The translations under genes and the position numbers were made by a program. From the NCBI GenBank assembly GCA_002999035.1, contig CP027241.1, positions 375,001 to 439,000 on the forward strand: a stretch of DNA of 64,000 nucleotides. The letters run 5' to 3'. Every line of letters starts with the position of its first letter. The first letter of the stretch is position 1. The notes under the pieces were generated by a model, which worked only from the letters and a program-made list of their open reading frames with translations, made no database searches and was not told the origin of the DNA. This stretch comes from Lachnospiraceae bacterium oral taxon 500 (GTDB lineage Bacteria > Bacillota > Clostridia > Lachnospirales > Vallitaleaceae). Below are positions 1-8,593 of the stretch, piece by piece.

Positions 1-2223
1 CGTATCATCAAAATGTTTATTGCTGATCCACAGAGAAAAGTCTTTTAATCTTGCCTTTTGCTCAATCTCCGTATTGACCGCACTAATCTGCTTCAGCTTC
101 TGGTTGGCATGATAGTATAAATCAACCTCGGTTTTTTTACCCTGCTTATCGACAAAGAAATAATGCGGCACTACTTTAATCGAATCGGCTTCATAAAATA
201 GATCGCTGTTGGTTGTCAGCATTAAGTCAACCGGCATCCCCAGGGCAATGCCGTCCTGCCGGTTTGCGAGCTTGCCGGCCTGCGGATAAACCGGCATTTC
301 TAAGCTGGCATAGTTTCGTCCGTCGGCAATCTGCAAAATCCGGCTGTCCATTACCTTGCCAAAGACTGCCACTGTAAAGTCCTGAACCGCTTTTTCGTTT
401 TTAATATCTTTATTGGCCAAATATTCAAAGGCTTGACTGGCTTCATCCCTTAAGTTGACCGGCAGGCTGCGGAAAGAAATATCGTGCTTCTCGCCTTCTT
501 TGGCCCAAGCGGGGATAAAGTAGCTGGCCGTATCTTTTTCTGCTCCGGCCGGAAAATCATACCATTTGCCGGCCGGCCGATAAATACCGGTATAGTCCGT
601 CCCCTCATAAACATCAAAGCTGAACCGCACCTGCCGTTTGGCAGTGTAAGCACTGTAATCACGGCTGCCATAGCCAGGAATGGCTAAATGCTCGCCGCTT
701 AGCGGATAGGTAACGGCAAAGCTTTCCTCTTTCATGTATTGCTTTTGACCGTCTTTTGCTTTCGGATATTTTTCACCCGGTCCAAATGTCCGATCCGATA
801 GGCTGGGATAGCAAACGACCGGCGTATGCGCCGTGACCGGGTTTCCGGTCAGGCTTTCTTCCTTAGTTGCCGAAAAGTCCCCGCCATAGGAGAAAGCCAG
901 CCGGTAAACGGCTCTGCCGGTAGTCGGCGCATCCTTTTGATTGGGTGTCGCCGTCGGAATGACAATTCCGTCCTGATACAGAACATCGGCGCTAATCTTG
1001 GGTGAAGCCGGTATCGACTCACCGGCAGTAATGGTGTGGCCATTAATCGTTAGCGTGGCATTCGTTGTTTTACCATTTTGATAGCCACCGCTGGTCATAC
1101 TAACAGTTACAGGACTGTAATTTTGAGGCATCAGGGTCAACTGACCGCCCGGCAAAACGGTGCTGTTAATCTCGGCTGAAGCAATTTCATAGACATAAGC
1201 CCAAGCAATATCCATATAAGGATATTCTTTTTTCTCTACGCCGACTAATTTCATTTTTCCGGTTTTCGGATCTGGCTCATACTTCTTTTCCCATTCAATA
1301 TGCACTCGCTTTTCCGGCAAATACAAACCTTTATACTGATCGATAATAACATTGGCATACAGCTTTTCGGTAGCGGGGATTCCCTTTGCCACATCAAAGA
1401 TTTCCTGCCCCGGCTTTTCCGAAGCCAGTCGCAATATCCCCCCCTGAAAATCGGCCGCCTGGGGAATCAGCGGCTGAACCAGTTCTTCGGCGGTAATTTC
1501 TATCGGTGTCTTCGACGTTCTCAGCCAATCCTTGGGCATACTGGCAGTGACTTCATAGATTTTGCCATCATCCCCTAAGTTACGGAAAGAAATCAAAGTC
1601 CGCCTCCCCTCGGCCATCGGATACACCAAAATCGCCGCTTTCAGCATCGCCTCTTCCATTTCCTTGGTAATATTTTCCCGGTCAAAACCTTTGCCGAACT
1701 CGGCTTCAAAGCTGTCTTTGATTAGGTTGATATAGTAGTAGTGCTGGCGTTTTCGCTCATCTTTGGTCAGCAGTTCTATTTTTTGCCATAAACTGGTTTT
1801 CTCATTCTGATTTTTTATCCAGTTAAATTGACTAAATGGCTTACCGTTATAAGCATCTGCCGGATAATCCGGGTTTTCTACCAAGTATCCTTCTGGGGTA
1901 GTGCCCAAATATTTCCACTGCCCATTTACCTTTTTATTATCGGTGATGGTCTTTTTAAAGCCTTCTGTTATGTCAAAACAAGAAAAACGTGGTTTTTGAA
2001 CATTTTCTTTTGTTACCAATAGCCCATGCTTCGCCCATACTTCTTCACTAAAATTTTCTATTCCCCTCTTAGCATACTCTGCATTTTGCGCGGCAAAAAT
2101 TGTTAATGTCTTTTCCATTTCCTCTTTGGAATAAACATTGTCTGCTTTTACCGGCAAAAGAAAGGCTGACAATACACTGACAGTCAATGCAAATGCAATT
2201 CCCATTTTTTGATATCTTTTCAT
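1..2223 (-). CDS. Secreted protein of unknown function, 3' end cut by the window edge
   Basis: The reading frame is open from an ATG at 2223 to the left edge, so at least 740 residues are visible and the C-terminus is missing. A clean AGGAGG ribosome site lies 7 bases before the ATG. The N-terminus (MKRYQKMG, then a hydrophobic run ending LLPVKA) is a signal peptide, so the product is exported. The rest is rich in aromatic and charged residues with Ig-like stretches, for example around the TLTINGHTI segment. I do not recognise a catalytic motif. It resembles large clostridial or Paenibacillus surface proteins of the DUF5704 kind, but that is a weak impression. The S-layer homology gene ends 9 bases upstream, so the two are probably one transcript and work together at the cell surface. 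Confidence 0.75.
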   Translation of the reverse strand, partial: MKRYQKMGIAFALTVSVLSAFLLPVKADNVYSKEEMEKTLTIFAAQNAEYAKRGIENFSEEVWAKHGLLVTKENVQKPRFSCFDITEGFKKTITDNKKVNGQWKYLGTTPEGYLVENPDYPADAYNGKPFSQFNWIKNQNEKTSLWQKIELLTKDERKRQHYYYINLIKDSFEAEFGKGFDRENITKEMEEAMLKAAILVYPMAEGRRTLISFRNLGDDGKIYEVTASMPKDWLRTSKTPIEITAEELVQPLIPQAADFQGGILRLASEKPGQEIFDVAKGIPATEKLYANVIIDQYKGLYLPEKRVHIEWEKKYEPDPKTGKMKLVGVEKKEYPYMDIAWAYVYEIASAEINSTVLPGGQLTLMPQNYSPVTVSMTSGGYQNGKTTNATLTINGHTITAGESIPASPKISADVLYQDGIVIPTATPNQKDAPTTGRAVYRLAFSYGGDFSATKEESLTGNPVTAHTPVVCYPSLSDRTFGPGEKYPKAKDGQKQYMKEESFAVTYPLSGEHLAIPGYGSRDYSAYTAKRQVRFSFDVYEGTDYTGIYRPAGKWYDFPAGAEKDTASYFIPAWAKEGEKHDISFRSLPVNLRDEASQAFEYLANKDIKNEKAVQDFTVAVFGKVMDSRILQIADGRNYASLEMPVYPQAGKLANRQDGIALGMPVDLMLTTNSDLFYEADSIKVVPHYFFVDKQGKKTEVDLYYHANQKLKQISAVNTEIEQKARLKDFSLWISNKHFDDT

Positions 2224-2232
2224 ATCCGCCTC

Positions 2233-3576
2233 CTATCGAATCTTAGGGAAATTATAATCATAAATTTCTTTATATAATTTTTGCCATTTGGCATCCATAT
2301 AACAAATATTAAAAACAACATCATACGCATTACCATCAAAGTCTTCCGCATTGCTGTTTATTATGGTACGAATTTCCATAAAACGAATGAGATAGCGATT
2401 ATTATCTAAAATAAAATCAACGTTGCGATAACCCAAATGCTCAATCGCATTGGTTTTTTTTCTTAAATATTGCATTACCTTTTCTGCTTCTGCTTTTGGC
2501 AGACGGCGCAGCAGCAATTTTTCAAAATCTTCCAACTGTCCCGGTGATTTCATCCCCTCGTCCGTGTATTTAATAATTCCCCTTATTTCATCAACACTAA
2601 GATTTGGCCAATCATTGTCCTCAATTACAATATTAACTCTTGGCGAATAGTGCAATCCCCCTTTAGTCATATTCCGGTCTTCCAGCACCCGGGTCAATTT
2701 AGGAATACTTTCATCCGCTGGATTCACCCACTTGCTGCCGCCGTAATAGTGAGCAGCCAGCTCTGTCTCCTGCTTTTGCTTCATCACTTCCGGCTGAAAA
2801 GCCGACCGGCGGCTGGGGGTAAGCAGACGCATAACGACAGTAGCGGCCTCCGCTCTGGTCAGGATTCCCTGCGGCTTAAAACTGGTGTCCTCATAGCCAG
2901 TCAAGAGGCCCAGAACATAGGCTTCCTTGACCGCTTTTTGATAGGCTTCTTTGCCGGCAGTTGTCTTTTGATAAGCCCCGACCAGAACAAAATCCAAGAT
3001 TGCCGCCTCCGCCTGACTAATATCCAGCTTTGATAAGTCCTCGCGGCCGGCTAAAAAGCGCATCATTAACAGCGCCATTTCCTCACGGCTAATTTCCGCC
3101 CGAAAGTCAGCAAAATCGCCGTCCTGCAAAATCCCCATTTCTTTCGCCTTGTTTAAATAGTTAATCGCCCAGTATTCGGAATTATTTGCCGCTGTTTGGC
3201 CGCCCGTCCGCACCAGCATAGTAATAAACTGGTCAGCCGTCAGTTTGGTATCCGCCCGAAAGCTGCCGTCGGGATAGCCCTTGATGATTCCGTTGCTGTT
3301 AGCCGCTAAGGCGGTAACATCGGCGGCATACCATTCCTTGCCCTTGATATCGGTAAAGCTGACCGCTTTTACCGGCGCAGCGCTAAAGCTCCAAAAGCCG
3401 GCTAAAATACTGACGCTCAGCAGCAATGCCCAAAACGCCCGCCGGCTGCTTTTTTCTGATTTACTCAAAAACTTTCCTTTTTTTGCCATTTCGGTAATCC
3501 GGCGTTGAAAGGTAGTCGGCACTTTGTTTTGACTTCCGGCAAGACCTGTTCTTTTCATTTCTGTTTTTTGCGTCAT
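2233..3576 (-). CDS. SLH-domain cell-surface protein
   Basis: The product has 447 residues. A long basic N-terminus precedes a hydrophobic segment at about residues 46-72 ending PVKA, typical of an extended signal peptide. Three S-layer homology repeats follow, at roughly 73-126 (with FTDIKGKEWYAADV and GYPDGSFRAD), 131-185 (degenerate) and 192-250 (with GYEDTSFKPQG). SLH domains anchor proteins to pyruvylated secondary cell-wall polymer. The C-terminal 190 residues are charged and I do not recognise them. GGAGGG 7 bases before the ATG at 3576 supports the first Met, although a Met at residue 30 is also possible. It is the first gene of a two-gene unit with the large secreted protein downstream. 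Confidence 0.85.
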   Translation of the reverse strand: MTQKTEMKRTGLAGSQNKVPTTFQRRITEMAKKGKFLSKSEKSSRRAFWALLLSVSILAGFWSFSAAPVKAVSFTDIKGKEWYAADVTALAANSNGIIKGYPDGSFRADTKLTADQFITMLVRTGGQTAANNSEYWAINYLNKAKEMGILQDGDFADFRAEISREEMALLMMRFLAGREDLSKLDISQAEAAILDFVLVGAYQKTTAGKEAYQKAVKEAYVLGLLTGYEDTSFKPQGILTRAEAATVVMRLLTPSRRSAFQPEVMKQKQETELAAHYYGGSKWVNPADESIPKLTRVLEDRNMTKGGLHYSPRVNIVIEDNDWPNLSVDEIRGIIKYTDEGMKSPGQLEDFEKLLLRRLPKAEAEKVMQYLRKKTNAIEHLGYRNVDFILDNNRYLIRFMEIRTIINSNAEDFDGNAYDVVFNICYMDAKWQKLYKEIYDYNFPKIR

Positions 3577-3750
3577 TATGATTCCCTCCTAATATTAAAT
3601 TGCGTGGTTTGTTCCGGATTAGCCCGATTGTTTCGGCTTGTTACTTACCGGCTGCTGCTTGCAGTCTGATTTTCCGGCTGTTACCGTTGATTATTACTGA
3701 CTGCCTAGCATTTACTAATTCTATTTTAACATTTTTTTCTCAAAAAGTCG

Positions 3751-3765
3751 TCCACAATTTGTGGA
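3751..3765. promoter_or_regulatory. 15-bp palindrome in a divergent promoter region
   Basis: TCCACAA-T-TTGTGGA has 7-bp arms around a single central base. It sits between the SLH gene (minus) and the DUF1461 gene (plus), about 45 bases upstream of the plus-strand -35 box. It could be a repressor or activator site, but no cognate regulator is evident. Confidence 0.35.
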
Positions 3766-3809
3766 ATTAATAAAAATCGAAAAAGCCTCATAAATAATCC
3801 CTGTGTTTC

Positions 3810-3838
3810 TTGACATTTTTTCAATAAATTGATACACT
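3810..3838 (+). promoter_or_regulatory. Sigma-70-type promoter of the DUF1461 gene
   Basis: TTGACA at 3810-3815 and TACACT at 3833-3838 are separated by exactly 17 bases, 30 bases upstream of the ATG at 3868. Confidence 0.7.
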
Positions 3839-3867
3839 GAAAAAAAGATGTAAGGGGACTTGAACCA

Positions 3868-4635
3868 ATGAAAAGCAAGCAAAATATAAATTATCTTTCT
3901 CTTCTCTCAAACCTGCTCAGCTTGGCGCTTGGCATTGTTCTTTCCGTTGTTTTGCTTTTATCCGCCATCCGACATTATTCCTGTAATGAAACTTATCTGG
4001 AACAACAGTTTCAAAAAAATAATATCGCCGCCGCCACTGGTTTCAGCGAGCCGGCCCTAACTCAAATCATCCGGCAAATGACCGGATATTTGTCCGGCCG
4101 GGAAAGTTCGGTTCAGCTGACTTTGCCTGTCAGCGGAAAAGAAACGCCTGTTTTTAATAATCGGGAGCTGGCATATCTGCTTGACGTAAAAGTAATCTTC
4201 GTTTTACTTGATAAAATAAAGCAGTTTTGTTTACTGCTTCTGCTGACAGTCTTGATTCCATTTTCGCTTTATGTTTATTTTTCCTGCCGCAAGCGTCGGA
4301 ATGCCAAAACGGTTTGGCTGCAGCGCCGGTACTGGATGAATATTTTCAAAATTCTGGCCTTCAATGCCGCATTTACTCTGATTTTGACCGGTGGACTGAC
4401 GTTTATGATGCTGACAAACTTTGATAAGTATTTTACTTATTTTCACCGTTTTCTTTTTGATGTCGATTTATGGCTGTTAAACTCTTATGACCGCCTCAGC
4501 CAAATGCTGCCGAAAAAACTTTTTTATGATGTCATTTTGCAAATCATGGGGCATTACGCTGTTATTTCTTTAATTTTGGGCGCTGCCGGACTGATCTTTT
4601 TTGCCATCTTAAAAAAAGACGAAGCTGCCCTTTAA
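3868..4635 (+). CDS. DUF1461 (TIGR01906) integral membrane protein
   Basis: The product has 255 residues and four strong transmembrane segments, at about 13-35, 110-135, 160-185 and 230-250. The signature of the TIGR01906/DUF1461 family is visible: an extracellular NNRELAYLLDVK segment, then FHRFLFDVDLWLLNSYDRLSQMLPKKLF, whose F-H-R and W-L-L-N residues recur across the family. The length matches family norms. The family function is not established; members are small Firmicutes membrane proteins with conserved extracytoplasmic loops. A GGGGAC site precedes the ATG and a consensus promoter lies at 3810-3838. The gene appears monocistronic. Confidence 0.85.
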   Translation: MKSKQNINYLSLLSNLLSLALGIVLSVVLLLSAIRHYSCNETYLEQQFQKNNIAAATGFSEPALTQIIRQMTGYLSGRESSVQLTLPVSGKETPVFNNRELAYLLDVKVIFVLLDKIKQFCLLLLLTVLIPFSLYVYFSCRKRRNAKTVWLQRRYWMNIFKILAFNAAFTLILTGGLTFMMLTNFDKYFTYFHRFLFDVDLWLLNSYDRLSQMLPKKLFYDVILQIMGHYAVISLILGAAGLIFFAILKKDEAAL

Positions 4636-4693
4636 AGCTTTGTTTACCTGCGGGGAAAATTTTATAATGGCCGCACAGAAACGGGCAATGTTT

Positions 4694-4708
4694 CGAACAT
4701 GGGAAAGC
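4694..4708. repeat. Fragment of a dispersed intergenic repeat
   Basis: TCGAACATGGGAAAG matches the right-hand end of the dispersed palindromic element seen complete at 48696-48780. The left half is not recognisable here, so this is a relic or a chance match. Confidence 0.3.
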
Positions 4709-4814
4709 CCAATAAAATGATATAACTAAGGCTTTGACCGCAAATTGGGGTGTCTGCTGCCAAAGCCGTATCATCGTAAAATTAACTAAGGAGGGGGCCT
4801 TTTGCCCATATGTC

Positions 4815-5252
4815 ATGAAAAACCGCGAAGAAATCCGTACCACTTTTTTGCTGCAGGAATTAAAGGAAAGCAAGAGTATTTATAGCTATCTGCAAAACAA
4901 TTATGAAATTTTTTCCGAACAGATTTTTACTGAATATCTAAAACAGCTGATCGACCGAAACAACATTCCCAAAACCGAATTGGTTTTGCAGACCGGTTTA
5001 TCCAAATCTTATGTTTACGCAATTTTAAGCGGCGAACGGCGGCCGCCTTCCCGCAATCGGGTAATTTTAATGGCACTGGCTGTTAAGGCAACCTTAGAAG
5101 AAACACAAAACTTACTGGTTTACAGTGAATATAACCCGCTTTCTCCCAAGGTTCAGCGCGACGCCGCCATCATTTTTGCCATTGAACAGCAGCTCAGTTC
5201 GTTTCAACTAACCGAGCTGCTGTTTGACTTAAACCTAGAGCCGCTGGAATAA
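4815..5252 (+). CDS. XRE-type helix-turn-helix regulator
   Basis: From the ATG at 4815 the product has 145 residues. The centre carries an HTH (IPKTELVLQTGLSKSYVYAILSGERRPPSRNRV), the Cro/C1 pattern with the recognition helix at SKSYVYAILSG. After it comes a conserved tail (SPKVQRDAAIIFAIEQ) that I associate with clostridial regulators located next to Ser/Thr kinase or ABC genes. The open frame extends 27 codons further upstream, but AAGGAGGGGG at 4788-4797 favours 4815, although its 17-base spacing is long. No target operator is evident. It is convergent with the hydrolase gene that ends at 5492. Confidence 0.75.
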   Translation: MKNREEIRTTFLLQELKESKSIYSYLQNNYEIFSEQIFTEYLKQLIDRNNIPKTELVLQTGLSKSYVYAILSGERRPPSRNRVILMALAVKATLEETQNLLVYSEYNPLSPKVQRDAAIIFAIEQQLSSFQLTELLFDLNLEPLE

Positions 5253-5290
5253 CGTCACATACAAGTTCGCTAATATGCAAAATTACCTTA

Positions 5291-5353
5291 ATGGTTAGCT
5301 GTATTTGCCTATACTGAAAGCAAGCTTTCGTATAGGCAATATAAGCTAACCAT
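5291..5353. repeat. Long imperfect hairpin (about 28-bp stem)
   Basis: ATGGTTAGCT at 5291-5300 pairs with AGCTAACCAT at 5344-5353, TTGCCTATA with TATAGGCAA, and GAAAGC with GCTTTC around an AA loop. It lies between convergent genes and shares its TTGCCTATA arms with the next hairpin. Confidence 0.75.
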
Positions 5354-5371
5354 CTTGATAATATGCTTTTG

Positions 5372-5406
5372 TTGCCTATATAAGAGCTTGCTCTTAATAT
5401 AGGCAA
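5372..5406. repeat. Second hairpin of the same family
   Basis: TTGCCTATATAAGAGC pairs with GCTCTTAATATAGGCAA around a TT loop. The outer arms are the same as in the hairpin at 5291-5353, so the two look like relatives or a duplicated unit. They may also serve as a bidirectional terminator between the XRE gene and the hydrolase gene. Confidence 0.7.
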
Positions 5407-5491
5407 ACAGAGCAGATTATCTTGCTGTAATCCATTGAAAAAAAACTTGCTCTGAAAGGCAAACTGCAAAACAGCCTGCGCCGGCCATGCT

Positions 5492-6859
5492 TTAATATCC
5501 TCTGTCCTTTAAACCGGCTGCCAGGGATACATAAAACTCCCGGACATCAAAGCCCGGAATATTTTCCCGATTCAGATCAATCATATCACCATGCGAAATC
5601 CCGCGCCGGGACCCGGGCTCCAAAAGAGTAAACCGTTCTCCCCACGGCGCTGAGTCGATCGCTACCAGCCCGTCATTTTTACCGTCAAAATGCCTGACGA
5701 CAGGATAACTGACATTCAACGGAAAACGCCCGCCGGTGGCCTTGCGGCAATAGGAGCCGACGCTTTCATAGAGTATGCCCGGCATATCCGGCGTGATTTT
5801 ATTCCGCTCGGCACAGGCTGATGCCGTCAAATCACCGACTGCCGCCAAAAAATCCGGCGTTTGATCACCCAACTGCTTCAGCACCCGATTATAGGAGGCA
5901 GCCATCGCTTGTTTTAAGCCATTCGGACAGCGTCCGATCAGATATTCGGCGAAAATGCAGCCCCGATGCGGCGTATTAATAGTGGTCAAACTGGCGACAT
6001 AGGGCGCTGCCCCAAAACGGCTGATTGCCGCCCGGCTGTCCAGCCCGCCTTTAGAATGAGCAATGATATTCACTTTGCCGCAGCCCGTTTCCTGAACGAT
6101 CTGCCGGATTCGTTCCGCCAGTTCTGCGCCGCAGCAATCAACGGACGCGGCTGACTGCTGGTTGCCGTAATAAATAGTCGCGCCGTTTTTAATCAGCTCT
6201 CCCGGCACCCGCCCCCAATAATTCAAATATCGAAAATCTCTGAAAAAAACACCATGCACCAGCAGCAGCGGATATTTGGTCCGGCAAATCTCACTGGCCG
6301 CCCGCCGGCTGTTTCTTTCAGCCTTCTCGGCTTCAATCGCTATTTCCGCTTCGGCAATGCGAATCATTTTCAGCAGATAGTATAAATTAAAGCCCGGCAC
6401 CCACGCCAACAGCAGCGCCAAAACCCGGTGCCTGATCCCCAGCTGAACGGACATCGTGTATAAACGCAGCATTCCGCTCCAAAAAACAACCGCTTCACAC
6501 AGCAATGCCAAGAAGATACTTTGAGCAGCATAGGCCAAATACCAGATGCCCATTTCCGGCCCTGCTTCCTGATAAGCTCCAATCAAAAAAACAAGCTGCA
6601 GCGGCAGTGTTACGGCCGCACTGATTAAAAACAGGCGCAAAAGCTCACAGCCATTGGCTAGCACACGCAGCACTTTCGTCGGCTGGCTGTTCTTCTGCGG
6701 AACAATCAAAATAAAAAGCAACAACAAAAACAACAGCGCCGTCAGGATTCCCAGCCCGATCGCCGACACTCCGGCCGTCATCAACAGTGCCAGTAAAACA
6801 AATAAATTAGCCGCTCCGATAATAATGCCGCTGTAAATAAAGCGCCTGAATAATCGCAT
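5492..6859 (-). CDS. Membrane-anchored lipase-like alpha/beta hydrolase
   Basis: From the ATG at 6859 the product has 455 residues. That start is chosen because GAGGAG lies 7 bases upstream; the frame continues 20 codons further without a site. The N-terminal 170 residues hold four or five transmembrane helices. The C-terminal domain begins with YPLLLVHGVFFRD (oxyanion region, about residues 197-208) and has the nucleophile elbow NIIAHSKGGLDSR with Ser269, followed by TTINTPHRG, the pattern of bacterial triacylglycerol lipases. Here AHSKGG replaces the usual GHSQGG. A late Asp (FDGKNDGLV) and His (GISHGD) can complete the triad. The product is likely a membrane-bound lipase or esterase; its substrate is unknown. 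It stands alone between convergent and unrelated neighbours. Confidence 0.8.
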   Translation of the reverse strand: MRLFRRFIYSGIIIGAANLFVLLALLMTAGVSAIGLGILTALLFLLLLFILIVPQKNSQPTKVLRVLANGCELLRLFLISAAVTLPLQLVFLIGAYQEAGPEMGIWYLAYAAQSIFLALLCEAVVFWSGMLRLYTMSVQLGIRHRVLALLLAWVPGFNLYYLLKMIRIAEAEIAIEAEKAERNSRRAASEICRTKYPLLLVHGVFFRDFRYLNYWGRVPGELIKNGATIYYGNQQSAASVDCCGAELAERIRQIVQETGCGKVNIIAHSKGGLDSRAAISRFGAAPYVASLTTINTPHRGCIFAEYLIGRCPNGLKQAMAASYNRVLKQLGDQTPDFLAAVGDLTASACAERNKITPDMPGILYESVGSYCRKATGGRFPLNVSYPVVRHFDGKNDGLVAIDSAPWGERFTLLEPGSRRGISHGDMIDLNRENIPGFDVREFYVSLAAGLKDRGY

Positions 6860-7139
6860 GATGTTTCTCCTCATATTTTGACATTCTCTCATTGCCAATT
6901 TGAAAATGCTCAAATGCAAACCATTTCGTCAAAAAAGTCGAAGTACTAACATAAGATACTACTAAATATTATATCATAAACTTAGCGTGAGCAATAGAAG
7001 ATATGAAAAGATTTCTTTTTTGGACATACTAAAAGATGTGCCTGCTTTCCAATCAGAATAAATTAACCTTGCTATTATGCTTGAATAAATCTATGACTTT
7101 TCATAACTGGAAGCATGCACAATTGATTTGATTTCAATT

Positions 7140-7793
7140 TTATTTTTCGTGATACCCATGCCATTTTTTGCCCAGTTCATTAAGACGTAAAACCTCATTG
7201 GCAGGCAAATCAGCATTAATATCTGGAAACATTAATTTACGGATAAACTCCGTCTGCAAAAGATTTTCCAATGAACATATTTTAGCAAAAGCTGTCAATG
7301 GGTCTGCAGCATAAGCTACCACTCCATGATTTTGTAAAAAAACAGTATCATAATCCATTATATATTTAGAAATATCCCCCAAGATATCCCTTGTTCCCGG
7401 CATTCCATATCGACAGCATGGCACTCTGCCAAATTGAAGAATTCCTTCGGTCGCACATTTTGTTTCATATGCCTGCCCCGCTTGCGCCCAGGCCGTCGAA
7501 AAAGGCGCATGACAATGCACAACCGCATTTACATCCGAGCGCATTCTGTATATTTCTGTGTGTAAAATATATTCTGATGTCTTTGCCAAATCACCTTCCT
7601 CTTGATTCCCATCAATATCAATACAAATTATTTTTCCTTCCGTCAATGTCTCTTTGTCCTGTGTGGTAGGCGTCATATAAATCCGCTCCCCATTTCTATA
7701 GGAAATATTACCTTCAAACGTTCCGGCAAAACCTCGTCGCGCTAACCTGTGAGCAATTTCTACAACAGCCGCTTTACACTCATAATCAAACAT
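7140..7793 (-). CDS. Class II aldolase, FucA-like
   Basis: The product has 217 residues, the normal length for L-fuculose-1-phosphate aldolase. The active-site set of FucA is present: Glu75 (TSEYILH), zinc ligands His93 and His95 (VVHCHAP) and His156 (LQNHGVVA). GNISYR near residue 28 is the phosphate-binding loop. The family cleaves ketose 1-phosphates to DHAP plus an aldehyde, or epimerises or dehydrates related sugars (AraD, MtnB). It starts 11 bases after the YcxB-like gene and lies 800 bp downstream of the PTS operon terminator. It could join the RLP pathway, splitting a ketose 1-phosphate to feed DHAP into glycolysis, but co-transcription is not shown. The aldolase family is certain; the substrate is not. 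Confidence 0.8.
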   Translation of the reverse strand: MFDYECKAAVVEIAHRLARRGFAGTFEGNISYRNGERIYMTPTTQDKETLTEGKIICIDIDGNQEEGDLAKTSEYILHTEIYRMRSDVNAVVHCHAPFSTAWAQAGQAYETKCATEGILQFGRVPCCRYGMPGTRDILGDISKYIMDYDTVFLQNHGVVAYAADPLTAFAKICSLENLLQTEFIRKLMFPDINADLPANEVLRLNELGKKWHGYHEK

Positions 7794-7804
7794 ATTTCCT
7801 CCAG

Positions 7805-8338
7805 CTATAGTTTATAGAATCTTCCGTTTAAATTACCCTCTAACAAATCCAAGAGAATACTGTACTCCCGCTCCGTTCGTATCGCTCGTTTGGGAATAAC
7901 TACCGCATCCCGTGCATTTACTCCAACTAAAAAATAATCCTCTAATTCCTTTACTCTCGCAATATCTTCCCAACTATTATGACCACTTTCTTGGGTGGAA
8001 CGATTTCTAAATGTAAAACCACTTTCATCCACGGAAATTTGTCTCTTAAAATTATTTTCTGTTTTATATTTTGTTTTATAGTTATATATGGCAATTTGCA
8101 TTGATATCCATGCTGTCCCTACGATAACCGTCACCAATAAAAAGCATGTATACATTGTCGGGCTGACCTGAAATACTTTTGTTACTGTCAACAAAAGGCA
8201 TACAGCACTAAATATCCATGTTATATAAATAGCATATCTTTTCCATTTTTGTATTCCAAATGTCATTGCCACTATTGTTGCCGCATAATCGCTCGGTTCA
8301 ATTTTAAAATCAAATGTCACAGTTTTTTTAGCTGGCAT
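7805..8338 (-). CDS. YcxB-like membrane protein
   Basis: The product has 177 residues: an N-terminal segment, two transmembrane helices (about 37-56 and 63-83), and a cytoplasmic C-terminal domain with the YcxB-family look (ISVDESGFTFRN, then SWEDIARVKELEDYFLV and VIPKRA). YcxB-like proteins are small bacterial membrane proteins without a known activity. It is preceded by a good ribosome site (AGGGAGACATG) and followed after 11 bases by the class II aldolase, so those two are co-transcribed. The intergenic repeat at 8417-8509 and the PTS terminator separate it from the PTS operon. Confidence 0.75.
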   Translation of the reverse strand: MPAKKTVTFDFKIEPSDYAATIVAMTFGIQKWKRYAIYITWIFSAVCLLLTVTKVFQVSPTMYTCFLLVTVIVGTAWISMQIAIYNYKTKYKTENNFKRQISVDESGFTFRNRSTQESGHNSWEDIARVKELEDYFLVGVNARDAVVIPKRAIRTEREYSILLDLLEGNLNGRFYKL

Positions 8339-8416
8339 GTCTCCCTCCTTATCCTATCCGGGGTAACAAGTTGCTTTTTCGGCAATTAAGCATAAATACA
8401 AACACTTTATCAGTAC

Positions 8417-8509
8417 CTCAACTTTCCCATATTTGTTAGAACGATCTTTTTTAAACCAGTCGCGCACTCACGCAGAAGCGCAAAGCACTTCGCACAGGGA
8501 AAAATTGAG
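8417..8509. repeat. Dispersed palindromic repeat, copy 1
   Basis: The left end reads CTCAACTTTCCC and the right end GGGAAAAATTGAG, inverted copies of each other. The inside carries GCGCACTCACGCAGAAGCGC. Comparable ends occur at 26836-26975, 34394 and 48696-48780. Confidence 0.6.
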
Positions 8510-8535
8510 TTGCCAATTATCCTTATCTGTAATCT

Positions 8536-8586
8536 TTTAAAAAGGGGGAAAGGGCACGCCGGTCTGATGAATAGCGTGCCTTTCCC
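8536..8586 (-). terminator. Rho-independent terminator of the PTS/RLP operon
   Basis: Read on the minus strand, GGGAAAGGCACGC pairs with GCGTGCCCTTTCCCC, followed by TTTTT. It starts 8 bases after the IIC stop codon, so the operon ends here. Confidence 0.9.
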
Positions 8587-8593
8587 ACTAAAT

